64,000 nucleotides of DNA from positions 62,001 to 126,000 of the forward strand of contig NZ_JAGGKE010000007.1 in the NCBI RefSeq assembly GCF_017873555.1. The letters run 5' to 3'. This document shows, piece after piece, positions 24,375 through 33,315 of the stretch. Positions within the stretch are counted from its first letter, which is position 1. Every line of letters starts with the position of its first letter. The stretch comes from Halorubrum trapanicum (GTDB lineage Archaea; Halobacteriota; Halobacteria; Halobacteriales; Haloferacaceae). Under the pieces are notes generated by a model. That model was not told where the DNA came from, did no database searches, and worked only from the letters and a program-made list of their open reading frames with translations. The position numbers and the translations under genes were made by a program.

Positions 24375-24902
24375 ATGACTAACTTCGATCCGGCTCCGGT
24401 GTCCGAGACCGGCGAGTCCCGGTGGCAGGCGGGGACCGACACGTTCGGTCGCGTCTACGACGCGGTCCTCGGCCTGACGTCACCGACGACGTACGCGGAC
24501 GTGGCCGACCTCGCGGACTGCTCACCGAACGCGGCGAAGAAACACCTCGACCGGCTGGCGGAGATGGGTATCGCCCGCGCAAACCGAGAGAGTCGCCCGG
24601 CGACGTACGAGCGGAACGAGGGATACCTCGAATGGCAGGACGCGAGCCGGATCGCGGCCGAACTCTCGGTCGAGGAGATCATCGACCGGGTCGCCGACCT
24701 CGAAGCGCGGCGGTCCGAGTACGAGGCGCGGTTCGACGCGACCGACCCAAGCGCAGTCTCCGTGTTCGACGCCGCCGACCACGAGACCGTCCACGATCGG
24801 ATGGAGGCGGTGAGCGACTGGCGTCGAACGGTTCGGGACCGTCGGCTCTACGAGCTCGCGCGCCGGCTTGCGGAGAACGACGGACGCCTGATCCCCGCCT
24901 GA
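24375..24902 (+). CDS. Winged-helix regulator (DUF7342-like)
   Basis: The 175-residue product has an N-terminal winged helix-turn-helix (about 25-75), with TYADVADLADCSPNAAKKHL forming the recognition region. The helical region EEIIDRVADLEARRSEYEARF and a C-terminal domain ending ELARRLAENDGRLIPA follow. I recognise this as a frequent haloarchaeal HTH family often found as the first gene of a two-gene unit. The downstream gene starts two bases after its stop. DNA-binding autoregulation is inferred. Confidence 0.75.
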   Translation: MTNFDPAPVSETGESRWQAGTDTFGRVYDAVLGLTSPTTYADVADLADCSPNAAKKHLDRLAEMGIARANRESRPATYERNEGYLEWQDASRIAAELSVEEIIDRVADLEARRSEYEARFDATDPSAVSVFDAADHETVHDRMEAVSDWRRTVRDRRLYELARRLAENDGRLIPA

Positions 24903-24904
24903 AG

Positions 24905-25342
24905 ATGGATCCGTCGGAAGGCGGCTCGGCGGGCGGGTCCACCGGCCCGCCGGACCGACAGACGCTGCGGCTGCTCGAACGGCAGGTGGCGTCGGATCCC
25001 CTCGTCGCAGCGACCGAGTTCGAACCGGACCCGTACGAACCGCGGTCGCTGCGGGCGGAACTGGACCGCGAGCGATATCCCGATCCGGTGACCGCGGCCA
25101 GGGTCGACGTGCGGTGGTTCACGACGGGGGATTTCTCGGTCCACTACGTCGAAGACCGAGGCGACGACCGCTGGGAGTGCCGGTGGGACCGACATCCGAA
25201 CGCGCACGATTCCCGACTTCACTTCCACGAACCGCCGACCGGCGACGAGATATCCGCCCTCGATCCGCCGTCGCTCCACCCGCTCGAAGTGTACTCGACG
25301 GTGTTCGAAGCGATCGAACGGCGCGTCGAATCGCTGTGGTGA
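24905..25342 (+). CDS. Partner protein of the HTH gene, unknown (toxin-like context)
   Basis: The 145-residue product (MDPSEGGSAGGSTG...) contains VDVRWFTTGDFSVHYVED and a Trp/Arg/His-rich segment (RWECRWDRHPNAHDSRLHFHE), then a helical tail. The tight coupling to the HTH gene and its small size recall toxin-antitoxin or regulator-effector pairs. No nuclease motif is clear and function is unknown. Confidence 0.6.
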   Translation: MDPSEGGSAGGSTGPPDRQTLRLLERQVASDPLVAATEFEPDPYEPRSLRAELDRERYPDPVTAARVDVRWFTTGDFSVHYVEDRGDDRWECRWDRHPNAHDSRLHFHEPPTGDEISALDPPSLHPLEVYSTVFEAIERRVESLW

Positions 25343-25381
25343 GGCGGGGAATCGCCCGTTTTTCCGATAGCTCCGCTGCTC

Positions 25382-25933
25382 TCAGTGGAAGCCGCGGTCG
25401 ACGTCGTCGTCTTCGATCAGGTCGTCCAGCTCCGAGGTGAGCAGTTCCTCGGCCTCCTCGAAGGTGTCGGAGAGCTCGTCCAGCTCGTCGGGGCGGCCGT
25501 CGAACTCGTACTCCATCGGACCGAACGCGGGCGACTCGACCGCCTCCATCACGTCCTCGAAGAGGTGGTCGGGGTCGGTCGGCGCCTCGGCGTGGACCCG
25601 CAGCGTCTCGGTGAGTCGGGTCGCCATCTCCTCGGCGTGGTCCTCGTCCTCCGGCGCCGACCGGACCGCGAACCGCCCGTCGCTTTCGGCGTCCGGGAGG
25701 AGCGGGTCGAGTTCGTCGTCGACCTTCCGGGCGACCTGCGCGCCGACGCCGCGGAGGTCGTGTGGGTTCTTCGCGTACGTCTTCAGGTGGTAGAGACCGA
25801 CGCTCGGGTGGCCGAAGTAGAGGTCCTCGCCGAGACCGCCGCGGCGGGAGCCGGCGACCGCCCGCCACCCGTCGGGGTCGGTCGAGTCGCTCGCGACGTC
25901 CGCGAGGATGTCGTCCCAGTCTCGCACGCGCAT
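25382..25933 (-). CDS. Conserved haloarchaeal acidic protein, unknown
   Basis: The 183-residue product starts MRVRDWDDILADVAS and contains GRRGGLGEDLYFGHPSVGLYHLK-like features (RRGGLGEDLYFGHPSVG) and a very acidic C-terminus rich in Asp and Glu. No domain is recognised. It is convergent with the HTH/partner pair. Confidence 0.65.
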   Translation of the reverse strand: MRVRDWDDILADVASDSTDPDGWRAVAGSRRGGLGEDLYFGHPSVGLYHLKTYAKNPHDLRGVGAQVARKVDDELDPLLPDAESDGRFAVRSAPEDEDHAEEMATRLTETLRVHAEAPTDPDHLFEDVMEAVESPAFGPMEYEFDGRPDELDELSDTFEEAEELLTSELDDLIEDDDVDRGFH

Positions 25934-26253
25934 ACCAGCGATTGCCGCCTCGTCGCCATGAGAATGTCGGTCGCGGCGGGTTCGATCGGCGTTCCACCCG
26001 ATACGGAGGTTCAGATGTGCCCATCGGTACCGAGGATCGGTGTTCGGACGCTCCTGTCAACGGTTTTCTGTTTCACTTCGCCGCCGACCCGAACCCGTTC
26101 ACTTCTTCTTTGAGATATGAAACTACTATCAAAAATCGATAGACTGCGACGACTCTATTGTTTATAAACTATGAAACTATTGACCACTTTCAGGACGGTG
26201 GCTACATTTATCACTCGTTTCGTGGAATCAGTATTCCCACTGGGGAACATGTA
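25934..26253. other. AT-richer intergenic stretch
   Basis: About 320 bases without a credible gene. From 26090 the DNA becomes distinctly AT-rich and contains two near copies of ATGAAACTA (26116-26124 and 26170-26178) flanking a TTTATAAAC box at 26160-26168. A TATA-like ATTTATCA at about 26205-26212 may serve the following gene. No tRNA, transposase remnant or terminator is obvious. Confidence 0.4.
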
Positions 26254-26628
26254 ATGAGATGTGCGTCGTGTGAGGATCGCCAGGTCCGCAAGCGGGCGAT
26301 CATCGACGTTCACGGCGGGTCGGTGCTGAGCGGCTACTGTCGGTCGTGCGAGCGGAGCCACTTCGGCGAAGCGCTCGAAAACGGCGACTGGGACGGCGAT
26401 TCCCGCTGTCTCCTCTGTGGCGACGGCGGTCGGTTCGCCCTGGCGCTCCGCGAGATCGAGTACGTCGAGACCCCGGACGGAGAGATCCGTCACGAGACGT
26501 TTCCGATCGGGTCGGAGACGCCCCGACTGTGTGGGACTCACCTCCGAGACGTCGTCGGCCTGCCCGCGGAAACGGAGACCGAACAGCTCCGGTTACCCGA
26601 GGTCGATCCGGTCGGTCGCTCACCGTGA
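26254..26628 (+). CDS. Small multi-cysteine zinc-ribbon-like protein
   Basis: The 124-residue product starts MRCASCEDRQVRKRAI. CxxC pairs occur at CASC, CRSC and CLLC, with a further Cys in RLCGTHLRD. The arrangement suggests two zinc ribbons. The frame is open further upstream through AT-rich DNA, but the ATG at 26254 begins the first zinc knuckle. It ends 76 bases before the Dna2-like gene. Function unknown. Confidence 0.65.
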   Translation: MRCASCEDRQVRKRAIIDVHGGSVLSGYCRSCERSHFGEALENGDWDGDSRCLLCGDGGRFALALREIEYVETPDGEIRHETFPIGSETPRLCGTHLRDVVGLPAETETEQLRLPEVDPVGRSP

Positions 26629-26704
26629 CCGCCCCCGGTGCCTATCGACGGGCGGGAGTCCCCCGACGAGCGACGGAGAGCGCCCGCCGAGCGGCGATCC
26701 GCCG

Positions 26705-29518
26705 ATGGAGGGTGAGCAGACCGAGGTCGCCGAGGGACCGCACCGACAGCGTTTTTCGCCGCCGCCGCCGAGCGGGAGCGTGAACGTTCGGGGGCCGATC
26801 GTCTCCGTCGGGGAGGCGCGGACGGTGTCGACGTCCTACGGGGAGCGCGACCTCCGCGAGGTGCGGGTCCGGCCCGACCGCGGCACGGGCGACCCGGTCG
26901 ACGTGACGCTGTGGGGGAAGTGGACGGAGACGGCCGAACACGCGGCGCCGGGGATGGAGCTGCTCGTCACCGACCCCGAGGAGGACGAGTACCGCGGGGA
27001 GACGGGGTACGCGACGACCGACGAGTCGTGGGTCGTCCTCGAACCCGACTTCCTCGTCGACGTGACCGGGATCCGGTCGTGGGTCCAGTGTCCCCGCATG
27101 TACTACCTGAACAAGCTCTCGGGGATCCCGCTCAACTACCCGGTGGTCAAGGGGACGGTCGTCCACGAGGTGTTCGGCGACCTGCTCCGCGGGATGGACC
27201 TGGAGGCGTCGGTGGCGGACCGCGTCGCGGAGGCCGGTCTCGAACTCGGCCTGCTCGGCTACGAGACGGAGGAGGTCGAAGACGAGGTGCGCCGCAACGC
27301 CGCGGCCGTCGAGGGATGGCTCGCGCAGGGAACCCTGAGCGACGAGGACACGTGGCGCTCGGAGTTCACCCTCATCTCGCCCACGTTCGGGCTGAAGGGG
27401 CGGGCCGACGCGCTCCGTCGCGGCACGCCGGTCGAGCTGAAGACGGGGAAGAACACCAAGCGGGAGCCGCGCTTCCACGACAAGGTCCAGGCCGCCTGCT
27501 ACGCGCTCATGCTCGACGAGCGCGGCGTCGACCCCGACATCGGGACGCTGCTGTACACGAAAAACACCGCCCTCGACCGCAACGAGGAGTCGGGCGATCT
27601 GGCGCCCGCCAAGGAGTTCACGGTCGGGCGCGGCTTCTTAGAGTTCGTCGTGCGCGAGCGCAACGCCCTCGCGGCGATGGAGTGGCGCGCGCTCAACGAC
27701 CCCGGCGAGCGCCCCACGGTGCCGACGGGGTACGAGGCGGACGCGACGTGTAGCTACTGCTTCGAGCAGGACGCCTGTATGGTCGTCTCCGGCCGGCTCG
27801 ACCAGGAATCGAAGGCGGGACAGGTCGGGACGCCGGTCCCCGACGAGGAGCGCGACTACTTCGACCGCTTCTACACCGCGCTCGAGGAGGAGCGCCGCGA
27901 GACCCACGCCGAGTACCGGAAGCTGTGGGAGCAGACGCCCGAGGAGCGGGCGGCCGACGACCGCGCGCTGATCGACCTCGAACCGGTCGCACAGACCGAG
28001 ATCGACGACGCCCGCTGGGAGCTGCGCGCCCGGAAGCCGGGCGACGCCGTCTCGAAGCTCCGCGAGGGCGACGTGGCGCTCGCGAGCGACGGCGACCCCG
28101 TCGCCGGCCACGCGGAACTCGGTCGGATCACCGAACTCGGGAGCGACGAGGTCGTCGTCGAGACGGACGAACCGGTCGAGCTGCGCCGGCTCGACGTGTA
28201 CCCCTCGGAGATCTCCGTCGACCGCTCGCTCACCGCGCTCCACGACGCCGTGCTGAAGGGCGACCCCGACCGCAAGGACGTGCTGTTCGGCCGCCGGGAG
28301 CCGGAATTTCGGGATCCGGCCGAGCGACCGCCGGGCAGCCCCGGAACGGACGCCCCGGACGACCCGGACGCCCAGAATGCCCCAGACGCGTACATCGACA
28401 ACAACGACGCCCAGAACGAGGCGGTCGAGCTGGCGGTCGACGCCGAGGACTGCGCGCTGATCCACGGGCCGCCGGGCACCGGGAAGACGTACACCATCGC
28501 GCGGACGATCCGCGCGCTGGTCGCGGAGGGAAACCGGGTGCTGCTGTCGGCGTTCACCAACCGCGCGGTCGACAACGCGCTGGAGGCGCTCCGCGATCAG
28601 GGGTTCGAGGACGTGTTGCGCGTGGGAACGGAGACCGGCGTCCGCGACGACATGGGGGACGTGCGGCTGGTCCAGCGCGGCGAGCCGAACGCGAAGGCGG
28701 CGGAGCTTCGGAACGCGCCGGTCGTCGCGGCGACGACCGCGACCTGCGGCTCCCGGGTCATGCGCGAGTGCGAGTTCGACGTGGCCCTCGTCGACGAGGC
28801 CTCCCAGCTCACGGAGCCGGGCACCCACGCCGCGATCAACCGCGCCGACCGGTTCGTCCTCGTCGGCGACCACGAGCAGCTCCCGCCGGTCGTCCGCGCC
28901 GAAAACGACCTCCAGACGTCGCTCTTCCAGCGCCTCATCGAGACGTACCCGGACGCGAGCGTCATGCTCGACCGCCAGTACCGGATGAGCCAGCGCATTC
29001 AGGCGTTCGCCTCCGCGGAGTTCTACGACGGCGCGCTCCGCCCCGCGACCCCAGAGGTGGCCGGGCAAACGCTCGCGGACCTCGGCGTCGACCCCGACGC
29101 GCTCGCCCCCGAACTGACCGGCGGCGTGGGGTTCGTCGACCCCGACGGCGAGCGCGACGGCAACCGGAACGTCCGCGAGGCCGAGCGCGTCGCCGCGGTC
29201 GTCGACGCCTACGTCGCCGCCGGCGTCGACCCGGACGACATCGGCGTCATCGCGCCCTTCCGCGCGCAGGTCGCGGAGATCGGCCGCCGGACCGATGTCA
29301 CCGTCGACACCGTCGACCGGTTCCAAGGCTCCTCGAAGGAGGTGATCCTCGTCTCGTTCGTCGCGACCGGCGACCTCGACGGCCCCATCTTCGAGGACCA
29401 CCGCCGCGTGAACGTCGCGCTCACCCGAGCGAAAAAGCAGCTGACGATAGTCGGCGACGCCGACGCGCTCGGTTCGGACCCCTTCTACGCGCGGATGCTC
29501 GACTGGGCGCGGCGGTGA
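26705..29518 (+). CDS. Dna2-like nuclease-helicase
   Basis: The 937-residue protein combines a RecB/Cas4-type nuclease with an SF1B helicase. The nuclease carries H154 (VVHEVFG), D235 (GRADAL) and E244-x-K246 (PVELKTGK). Its four iron-sulfur cysteines are C129 (WVQCPRM) and C349/C352/C358 (CSYCFEQDAC). The helicase has Walker A GPPGTGKT at 589-596, a DEAS box (VDEASQLTEPG) and late motifs VDTVDRFQGSSKEV and VALTRAK. Dna2 trims 5' flaps and resects ends. The same layout fits the archaeal repair or Okazaki-fragment enzyme. Start chosen at ATG 26705; the frame upstream is shadow. Confidence 0.88.
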   Translation: MEGEQTEVAEGPHRQRFSPPPPSGSVNVRGPIVSVGEARTVSTSYGERDLREVRVRPDRGTGDPVDVTLWGKWTETAEHAAPGMELLVTDPEEDEYRGETGYATTDESWVVLEPDFLVDVTGIRSWVQCPRMYYLNKLSGIPLNYPVVKGTVVHEVFGDLLRGMDLEASVADRVAEAGLELGLLGYETEEVEDEVRRNAAAVEGWLAQGTLSDEDTWRSEFTLISPTFGLKGRADALRRGTPVELKTGKNTKREPRFHDKVQAACYALMLDERGVDPDIGTLLYTKNTALDRNEESGDLAPAKEFTVGRGFLEFVVRERNALAAMEWRALNDPGERPTVPTGYEADATCSYCFEQDACMVVSGRLDQESKAGQVGTPVPDEERDYFDRFYTALEEERRETHAEYRKLWEQTPEERAADDRALIDLEPVAQTEIDDARWELRARKPGDAVSKLREGDVALASDGDPVAGHAELGRITELGSDEVVVETDEPVELRRLDVYPSEISVDRSLTALHDAVLKGDPDRKDVLFGRREPEFRDPAERPPGSPGTDAPDDPDAQNAPDAYIDNNDAQNEAVELAVDAEDCALIHGPPGTGKTYTIARTIRALVAEGNRVLLSAFTNRAVDNALEALRDQGFEDVLRVGTETGVRDDMGDVRLVQRGEPNAKAAELRNAPVVAATTATCGSRVMRECEFDVALVDEASQLTEPGTHAAINRADRFVLVGDHEQLPPVVRAENDLQTSLFQRLIETYPDASVMLDRQYRMSQRIQAFASAEFYDGALRPATPEVAGQTLADLGVDPDALAPELTGGVGFVDPDGERDGNRNVREAERVAAVVDAYVAAGVDPDDIGVIAPFRAQVAEIGRRTDVTVDTVDRFQGSSKEVILVSFVATGDLDGPIFEDHRRVNVALTRAKKQLTIVGDADALGSDPFYARMLDWARR

Positions 29519-29581
29519 AACGGTCGTCGGCCCGGTTCGTTCACGCCGGCGAGCGATAGCCCAGATCGCTGACAAACCGGT

Positions 29582-29868
29582 GCGGTGGCGCGTGCCTGCG
29601 AGCGGCCGCCCCCGGCGGCCGCGAGAAGCACGCGCGAGGGAGTCGGCCGGTCGGAGCGAAGCGGAGACCGGTCGACGAGGCTGGGGAGGTGAGAGGTGCG
29701 GTGCTGTGCGGTGCTGTGCGGTGCGGGGCGGGACTCAAAGGGGCAGCCGGGAGGCGGGCGCAGGCGACGCAAGGACCGCAGGGCGGGAGCGAGCGAAGCG
29801 AGCGACCGACCGAGGAGCGCAGCGAGCGTGCGCCCGCCTCCCGGCTGGGGCTTTGGCGGTGTTCGCCA
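29582..29868 (+). ncRNA. Structured repeat element, copy 2
   Basis: It has the same layout as copy 1, between the convergent helicase and purC genes. P1 GCGCGTGC/GCACGCGC is kept, but its inner stem is now CGGCCGCC/GGCGGCCG. P2 is built around CCGGTC/GACCGG. P3 strands are CAGCCGGGAGGCGGGCGCA and TGCGCCCGCCTCCCGGCTG, with paired changes relative to copy 1. The GTGCTGTGCGGTGC segment is tandemly duplicated. A TGACAAAC box precedes it and TTTTATAAC follows at 29889-29897. Confidence 0.7.
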
Positions 29869-29890
29869 CCCTATCCGCGGTCACCCTATT

Positions 29891-30931
29891 TTATAACTCG
29901 TCGACCGCGTCGAGCGCCGCCTCGACGTCCGGGACGTCGAACCACTCGCGGTCGGTGTAGGCGTTCGTCCCGGCCGCGTACAGGTCCGAGACCGCGTCGA
30001 CGACCGCCGGCGGCAGCGGGTCGGGCGACTCGTCGCAGAGCTCGCGCCAGTCGTCGATGTCGCGACCCGCGACCGACTCCTTCGCCGCCTTGACGGCCGC
30101 GACCCAGTCGGGGTCGTTCGCCTTGTACCACTGGCGGACGACCTCCTTCGAGATCCCGCGCCCGCCGTAGGAGAACCGGTTCTCGTCGAAGGTGCCGACC
30201 ACGTCGGCGACGCGGAGCTCGCCGTCGACGTAGAGGCACTCGATCTTGCCGTCCTCGTGGACGAACCCGGTCGCCTCGGCGCGCTCGGTGACGACGCGGT
30301 TCACCTCGCGCGCGAGCGATTCGAGGGCCTCAATGTGGGCGACGCCCGCGACCTCGTCGGCCTCCGCGCGGGCCAGGTAGCGGTCCTGCTGCTCGTACTT
30401 CGTCGAGAACTCCACGACGGGTTCGGGGAGGTCGACCGGCTCGTCGGGCCACTCGCCGTCGGCGCCGCCGAGGTCGTCGAGTCCGAAGTCGGCGGGGTCG
30501 GCGCGCCTCCGCAGGCTGGACCCGACCGGGACGCGGTTACGGAAGACGACCTCCAGCGGGACGAGGAAGTTCTCCCCGCCCGCGGCGTGGTAGGCGTCGT
30601 AGTCGTAGCCGGCGTGCGGGCCCTCGTACGGGAGGTCGGGCACCTGCGTCAGGTCGATGGCCATCTCCGTCGGCGGGGCCGCCGCCTCGTCGAGCGGGAC
30701 GATTTCGTTCGAATCCGCGACCCCCCGATAGTGCGTCGGAACCCCCTCGCGCTCCAGCAGTTCGAAGTTGAACGCGCCCATCGCACAGAGGCTCGCGCCC
30801 TTGTTCGGGATCGCGTCGGGCATCTGTCCCCAGTCGAACACGGAGTAGGCGTCCGTGAAGACGAACCGCCCCCGACCCAGTCCGTCGGCGGTCGCCGGCT
30901 CGTCGACGCGGAACTCCTTGACGCTCGTCAT
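29891..30931 (-). CDS. purC: SAICAR synthetase
   Basis: The 346-residue phosphoribosylaminoimidazole-succinocarboxamide synthase joins CAIR and aspartate using ATP in purine synthesis. Diagnostic stretches are GKGRxxF-like [53 protein letters not shown] and [21 protein letters not shown]. It carries the longer archaeal/eukaryote-like insertions. It ends within the 3' flank of repeat copy 2. Confidence 0.93.
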   Translation of the reverse strand: MTSVKEFRVDEPATADGLGRGRFVFTDAYSVFDWGQMPDAIPNKGASLCAMGAFNFELLEREGVPTHYRGVADSNEIVPLDEAAAPPTEMAIDLTQVPDLPYEGPHAGYDYDAYHAAGGENFLVPLEVVFRNRVPVGSSLRRRADPADFGLDDLGGADGEWPDEPVDLPEPVVEFSTKYEQQDRYLARAEADEVAGVAHIEALESLAREVNRVVTERAEATGFVHEDGKIECLYVDGELRVADVVGTFDENRFSYGGRGISKEVVRQWYKANDPDWVAAVKAAKESVAGRDIDDWRELCDESPDPLPPAVVDAVSDLYAAGTNAYTDREWFDVPDVEAALDAVDEL

Positions 30932-31098
30932 GGCTCACACCGCGACCGCCTCCCACATGAAACTTTCAGTTACGTGGTCACCTCGCGTCTGATTCACCCA
31001 ATTCGATCCACGATTTCGGATCGTCTCCGGGCCGAGGCAACGGTCGACGCCGCGACCGCATCGAAAGCGACACCCTGCTCGCTCTCGCAGTCCGTGGC

Positions 31099-31734
31099 AT
31101 GAACGATGCGCGCGAGGTCGTCGTCCTCCGGTACGGCCACCGGCCGGGGCGCGACGACCGCATGACGACGCACGTCGGACTCACAGCGCGGGCGCTCGGC
31201 GCGGACCGGGTGATCTTCCCGGACAACGCCGGGCAGTCGGCGGAGACGGTCCGCGATATCACCGACCGGTTCGGCGGGCCGTTCGCGGTCGAACTCCGCG
31301 ACGACCAGAAGGCGATCGTCAGGGACTTCGACGGGGTCGTCGTCCACCTCACGATGTACGGCGAGCGCGTTCACGACGTCGAGGAAGACGTTCGCGAGGC
31401 GGTCGGACTCGACGGGCCGGACGTGATCGAGGAGGCGTCTCCCCCGCGCGACCTCCTCGTCGTGGTCGGCGGCGAGAAGGTCCCGTGGGCGCTGTACGAG
31501 CGCGCCGACTTCAACGTGGGCGTGACGAACCAGCCGCACTCCGAGGTCGCCGGGCTGGCGGTGTTCCTCGACCGGCTGTTCGAGGGCGCGGAGCTGGACC
31601 GCGAGTGGGAGAACGCCGACCGCCGGGTGGTGCCGGAGGCAACCGGGAAGACGGTGGTCGACACCGAGGAGGAGTCCGGGAACGACGCGGCCGCGGACTC
31701 CGGCGAGGGATCCGAAACCGGCGACCGCGACTGA
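31099..31734 (+). CDS. trm56: tRNA (cytidine(56)-2'-O)-methyltransferase
   Basis: The 211-residue SPOUT methyltransferase methylates C56 in the T loop of archaeal tRNAs. The N-terminus VVVLRYGHRPGRDDRMTTHVGLTARALGA, the central VVHLTMYGERV, and the knotted SAM site VVVGGEKVPWALYERADFNVGVTNQPHSEVAGLAVFLDR (in short pieces) are characteristic. The last 35 residues are an acidic tail outside the fold. The ATG at 31099 directly precedes the first strand. Confidence 0.92.
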   Translation: MNDAREVVVLRYGHRPGRDDRMTTHVGLTARALGADRVIFPDNAGQSAETVRDITDRFGGPFAVELRDDQKAIVRDFDGVVVHLTMYGERVHDVEEDVREAVGLDGPDVIEEASPPRDLLVVVGGEKVPWALYERADFNVGVTNQPHSEVAGLAVFLDRLFEGAELDREWENADRRVVPEATGKTVVDTEEESGNDAAADSGEGSETGDRD

Positions 31735-31750
31735 ATCGGTCTCGACTCGA

Positions 31751-33241
31751 CTACTCGTCGCGGTCGCCGCGCTCCGCGCCGCGCGTCCGGTCCTGATCGA
31801 CGATCTCCGGCGTGCCGCTGAGGATGCCGCGAAGCCCGGACATCGGCTCGCCGACGGTGATCCCGTGTTCCGTAATCTTGAACTCGCGGATCGTGCGCTC
31901 GAAGTCGCTCGTCCGCTTTTTCAGGACGCCGATCGCCTTGCGCAGCTCGCCGCCCACTTCGATGTGTCGGAGGAAGACAATGTTGTCCGCGAGGTAGCTG
32001 ACGTTCTCCATCGTCGCCCGGAACTCCCCCGTGACGTTCCGCGTCTCGTCGACGAATATCGCCGTCACGCCCGCGTTCTTGAGGTAGCGGCCGAGCGCGT
32101 GCATCTGCTGGAGCATCGTCTCGTCCTCGCCGCGCAGCGTCAGCCGGTACCCGGAGATGCCGTCGACCATGACGATGTCGGCGCTCTCGCCTTCGACCTC
32201 CTCGCGGACCATCCGCGCGAACTCCTGTGGCGACCGCTCTAACGCCTCGACCTCGGTCACCTGAAGCGTCCCCTTCTCCAGCATCTCGTCGACCGGGATG
32301 TTGACCGCTCGGGACCGCGCGAGGAAGGTCTCCCGGCTCTCCTCGAACAGGAAGATTACGGAGCGTTCCCCCCGGCCCGCGGCCTCCTTCATGAACTGCG
32401 TGCTGAGGGTCGTCTTCCCCACGCCGGTCGGTCCGCTGACGATGGTGACGGTCCCCCGTTCGATCCCCCCGTGGAGCAGCTCGTCGATTTCCGGGATCCC
32501 GGCGGACACCTGCTCGAAGGCGGCGTCCTCCCCGCGGGTCCCCGGGCGGAGCGCGGGGTACACCTCGATCCCCGAGTCGGTGACCCGGTAGGCGTGGTCG
32601 CCGCCCTGTGTCGCCGACCCGCGGAACTTCGGCACGTCGACCGTCTTGCCGTACGACGCCGCGTCGAGCCGGACCGTCCCGTCCGTGATGAACTCGAGGT
32701 CGTCCGTCGGCAGCGACTCGGTGTTCTGGACGGTGAAAAGCACCGTCGCCCCCCGGTCTTTCAGGAATCGCATGAACCCGACCACCTGCTTCCGGAACTG
32801 GTAGTCGTCGGAGAGCAGAAAGCGGAGCTGCGTCAGCGGGTCGACGACGACGCGGTCCGGCTCGGCCGCGGTGACGCCCTCGACGATCCGGTCGGTCAGC
32901 GGCTCCCGCTCGACCTCGGCCGGCTCGAACACCTCGTACGACTCGTCCTCGACGAACGCGTCCGCGCTGGGACTCAGGTCGAGGAACTCGATCGCGTCGG
33001 TGTCGAAGCCGAGCGCGGCCGCGTTCGCCTTCAGGTCGCGGAGGTCCTCTTCGAGGTTGATGAAGAGCGCCGTCTCCCCCTCGTCGACCCCCTGCTGGAG
33101 GAAGTGGAAGCTCAGGATCGTCTTGCCGCTCCCCGCCTGTCCGCGGACCATGTAGCTCTGGTCTGGAACGAGACCCCCGGACAGCACCTCGTCGAGCCCG
33201 ACGATGCCGGTCGACGCTCGCTCGGACAGCGGTGATGTCAT
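31751..33241 (-). CDS. KaiC-like tandem RecA ATPase
   Basis: The 496-residue protein has two RecA/KaiC domains. Walker A motifs are GQAGSGKT (34-41) and GPTGVGKT (270-277); catalytic acidic pairs follow in NLEED and FEESR. C-terminal FERTIREFKITEHGI resembles the autophosphorylation-domain tail region of KaiC. Archaeal KaiC-like proteins act in signalling and rhythmic or motility control, but no KaiA/B is here. It is divergent from a LOV histidine kinase; a CATATAAAT box at 33268-33276 lies about 30 bases before its start. Confidence 0.88.
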   Translation of the reverse strand: MTSPLSERASTGIVGLDEVLSGGLVPDQSYMVRGQAGSGKTILSFHFLQQGVDEGETALFINLEEDLRDLKANAAALGFDTDAIEFLDLSPSADAFVEDESYEVFEPAEVEREPLTDRIVEGVTAAEPDRVVVDPLTQLRFLLSDDYQFRKQVVGFMRFLKDRGATVLFTVQNTESLPTDDLEFITDGTVRLDAASYGKTVDVPKFRGSATQGGDHAYRVTDSGIEVYPALRPGTRGEDAAFEQVSAGIPEIDELLHGGIERGTVTIVSGPTGVGKTTLSTQFMKEAAGRGERSVIFLFEESRETFLARSRAVNIPVDEMLEKGTLQVTEVEALERSPQEFARMVREEVEGESADIVMVDGISGYRLTLRGEDETMLQQMHALGRYLKNAGVTAIFVDETRNVTGEFRATMENVSYLADNIVFLRHIEVGGELRKAIGVLKKRTSDFERTIREFKITEHGITVGEPMSGLRGILSGTPEIVDQDRTRGAERGDRDE

Positions 33242-33315
33242 GCCTTACCAATCGAGCGGGGCGGTCATATAAATGGGGTAGTTCTTAGTGCGTTCCCCGC
33301 CTCGTCGGAAGAGAA

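Noticed and set aside
27638-29575. Long minus-strand frame (645 codons) opposite the Dna2-like helicase
   Set aside because: Antisense shadow frame; the plus strand encodes all helicase motifs, and the minus translation has no motif and biased composition.
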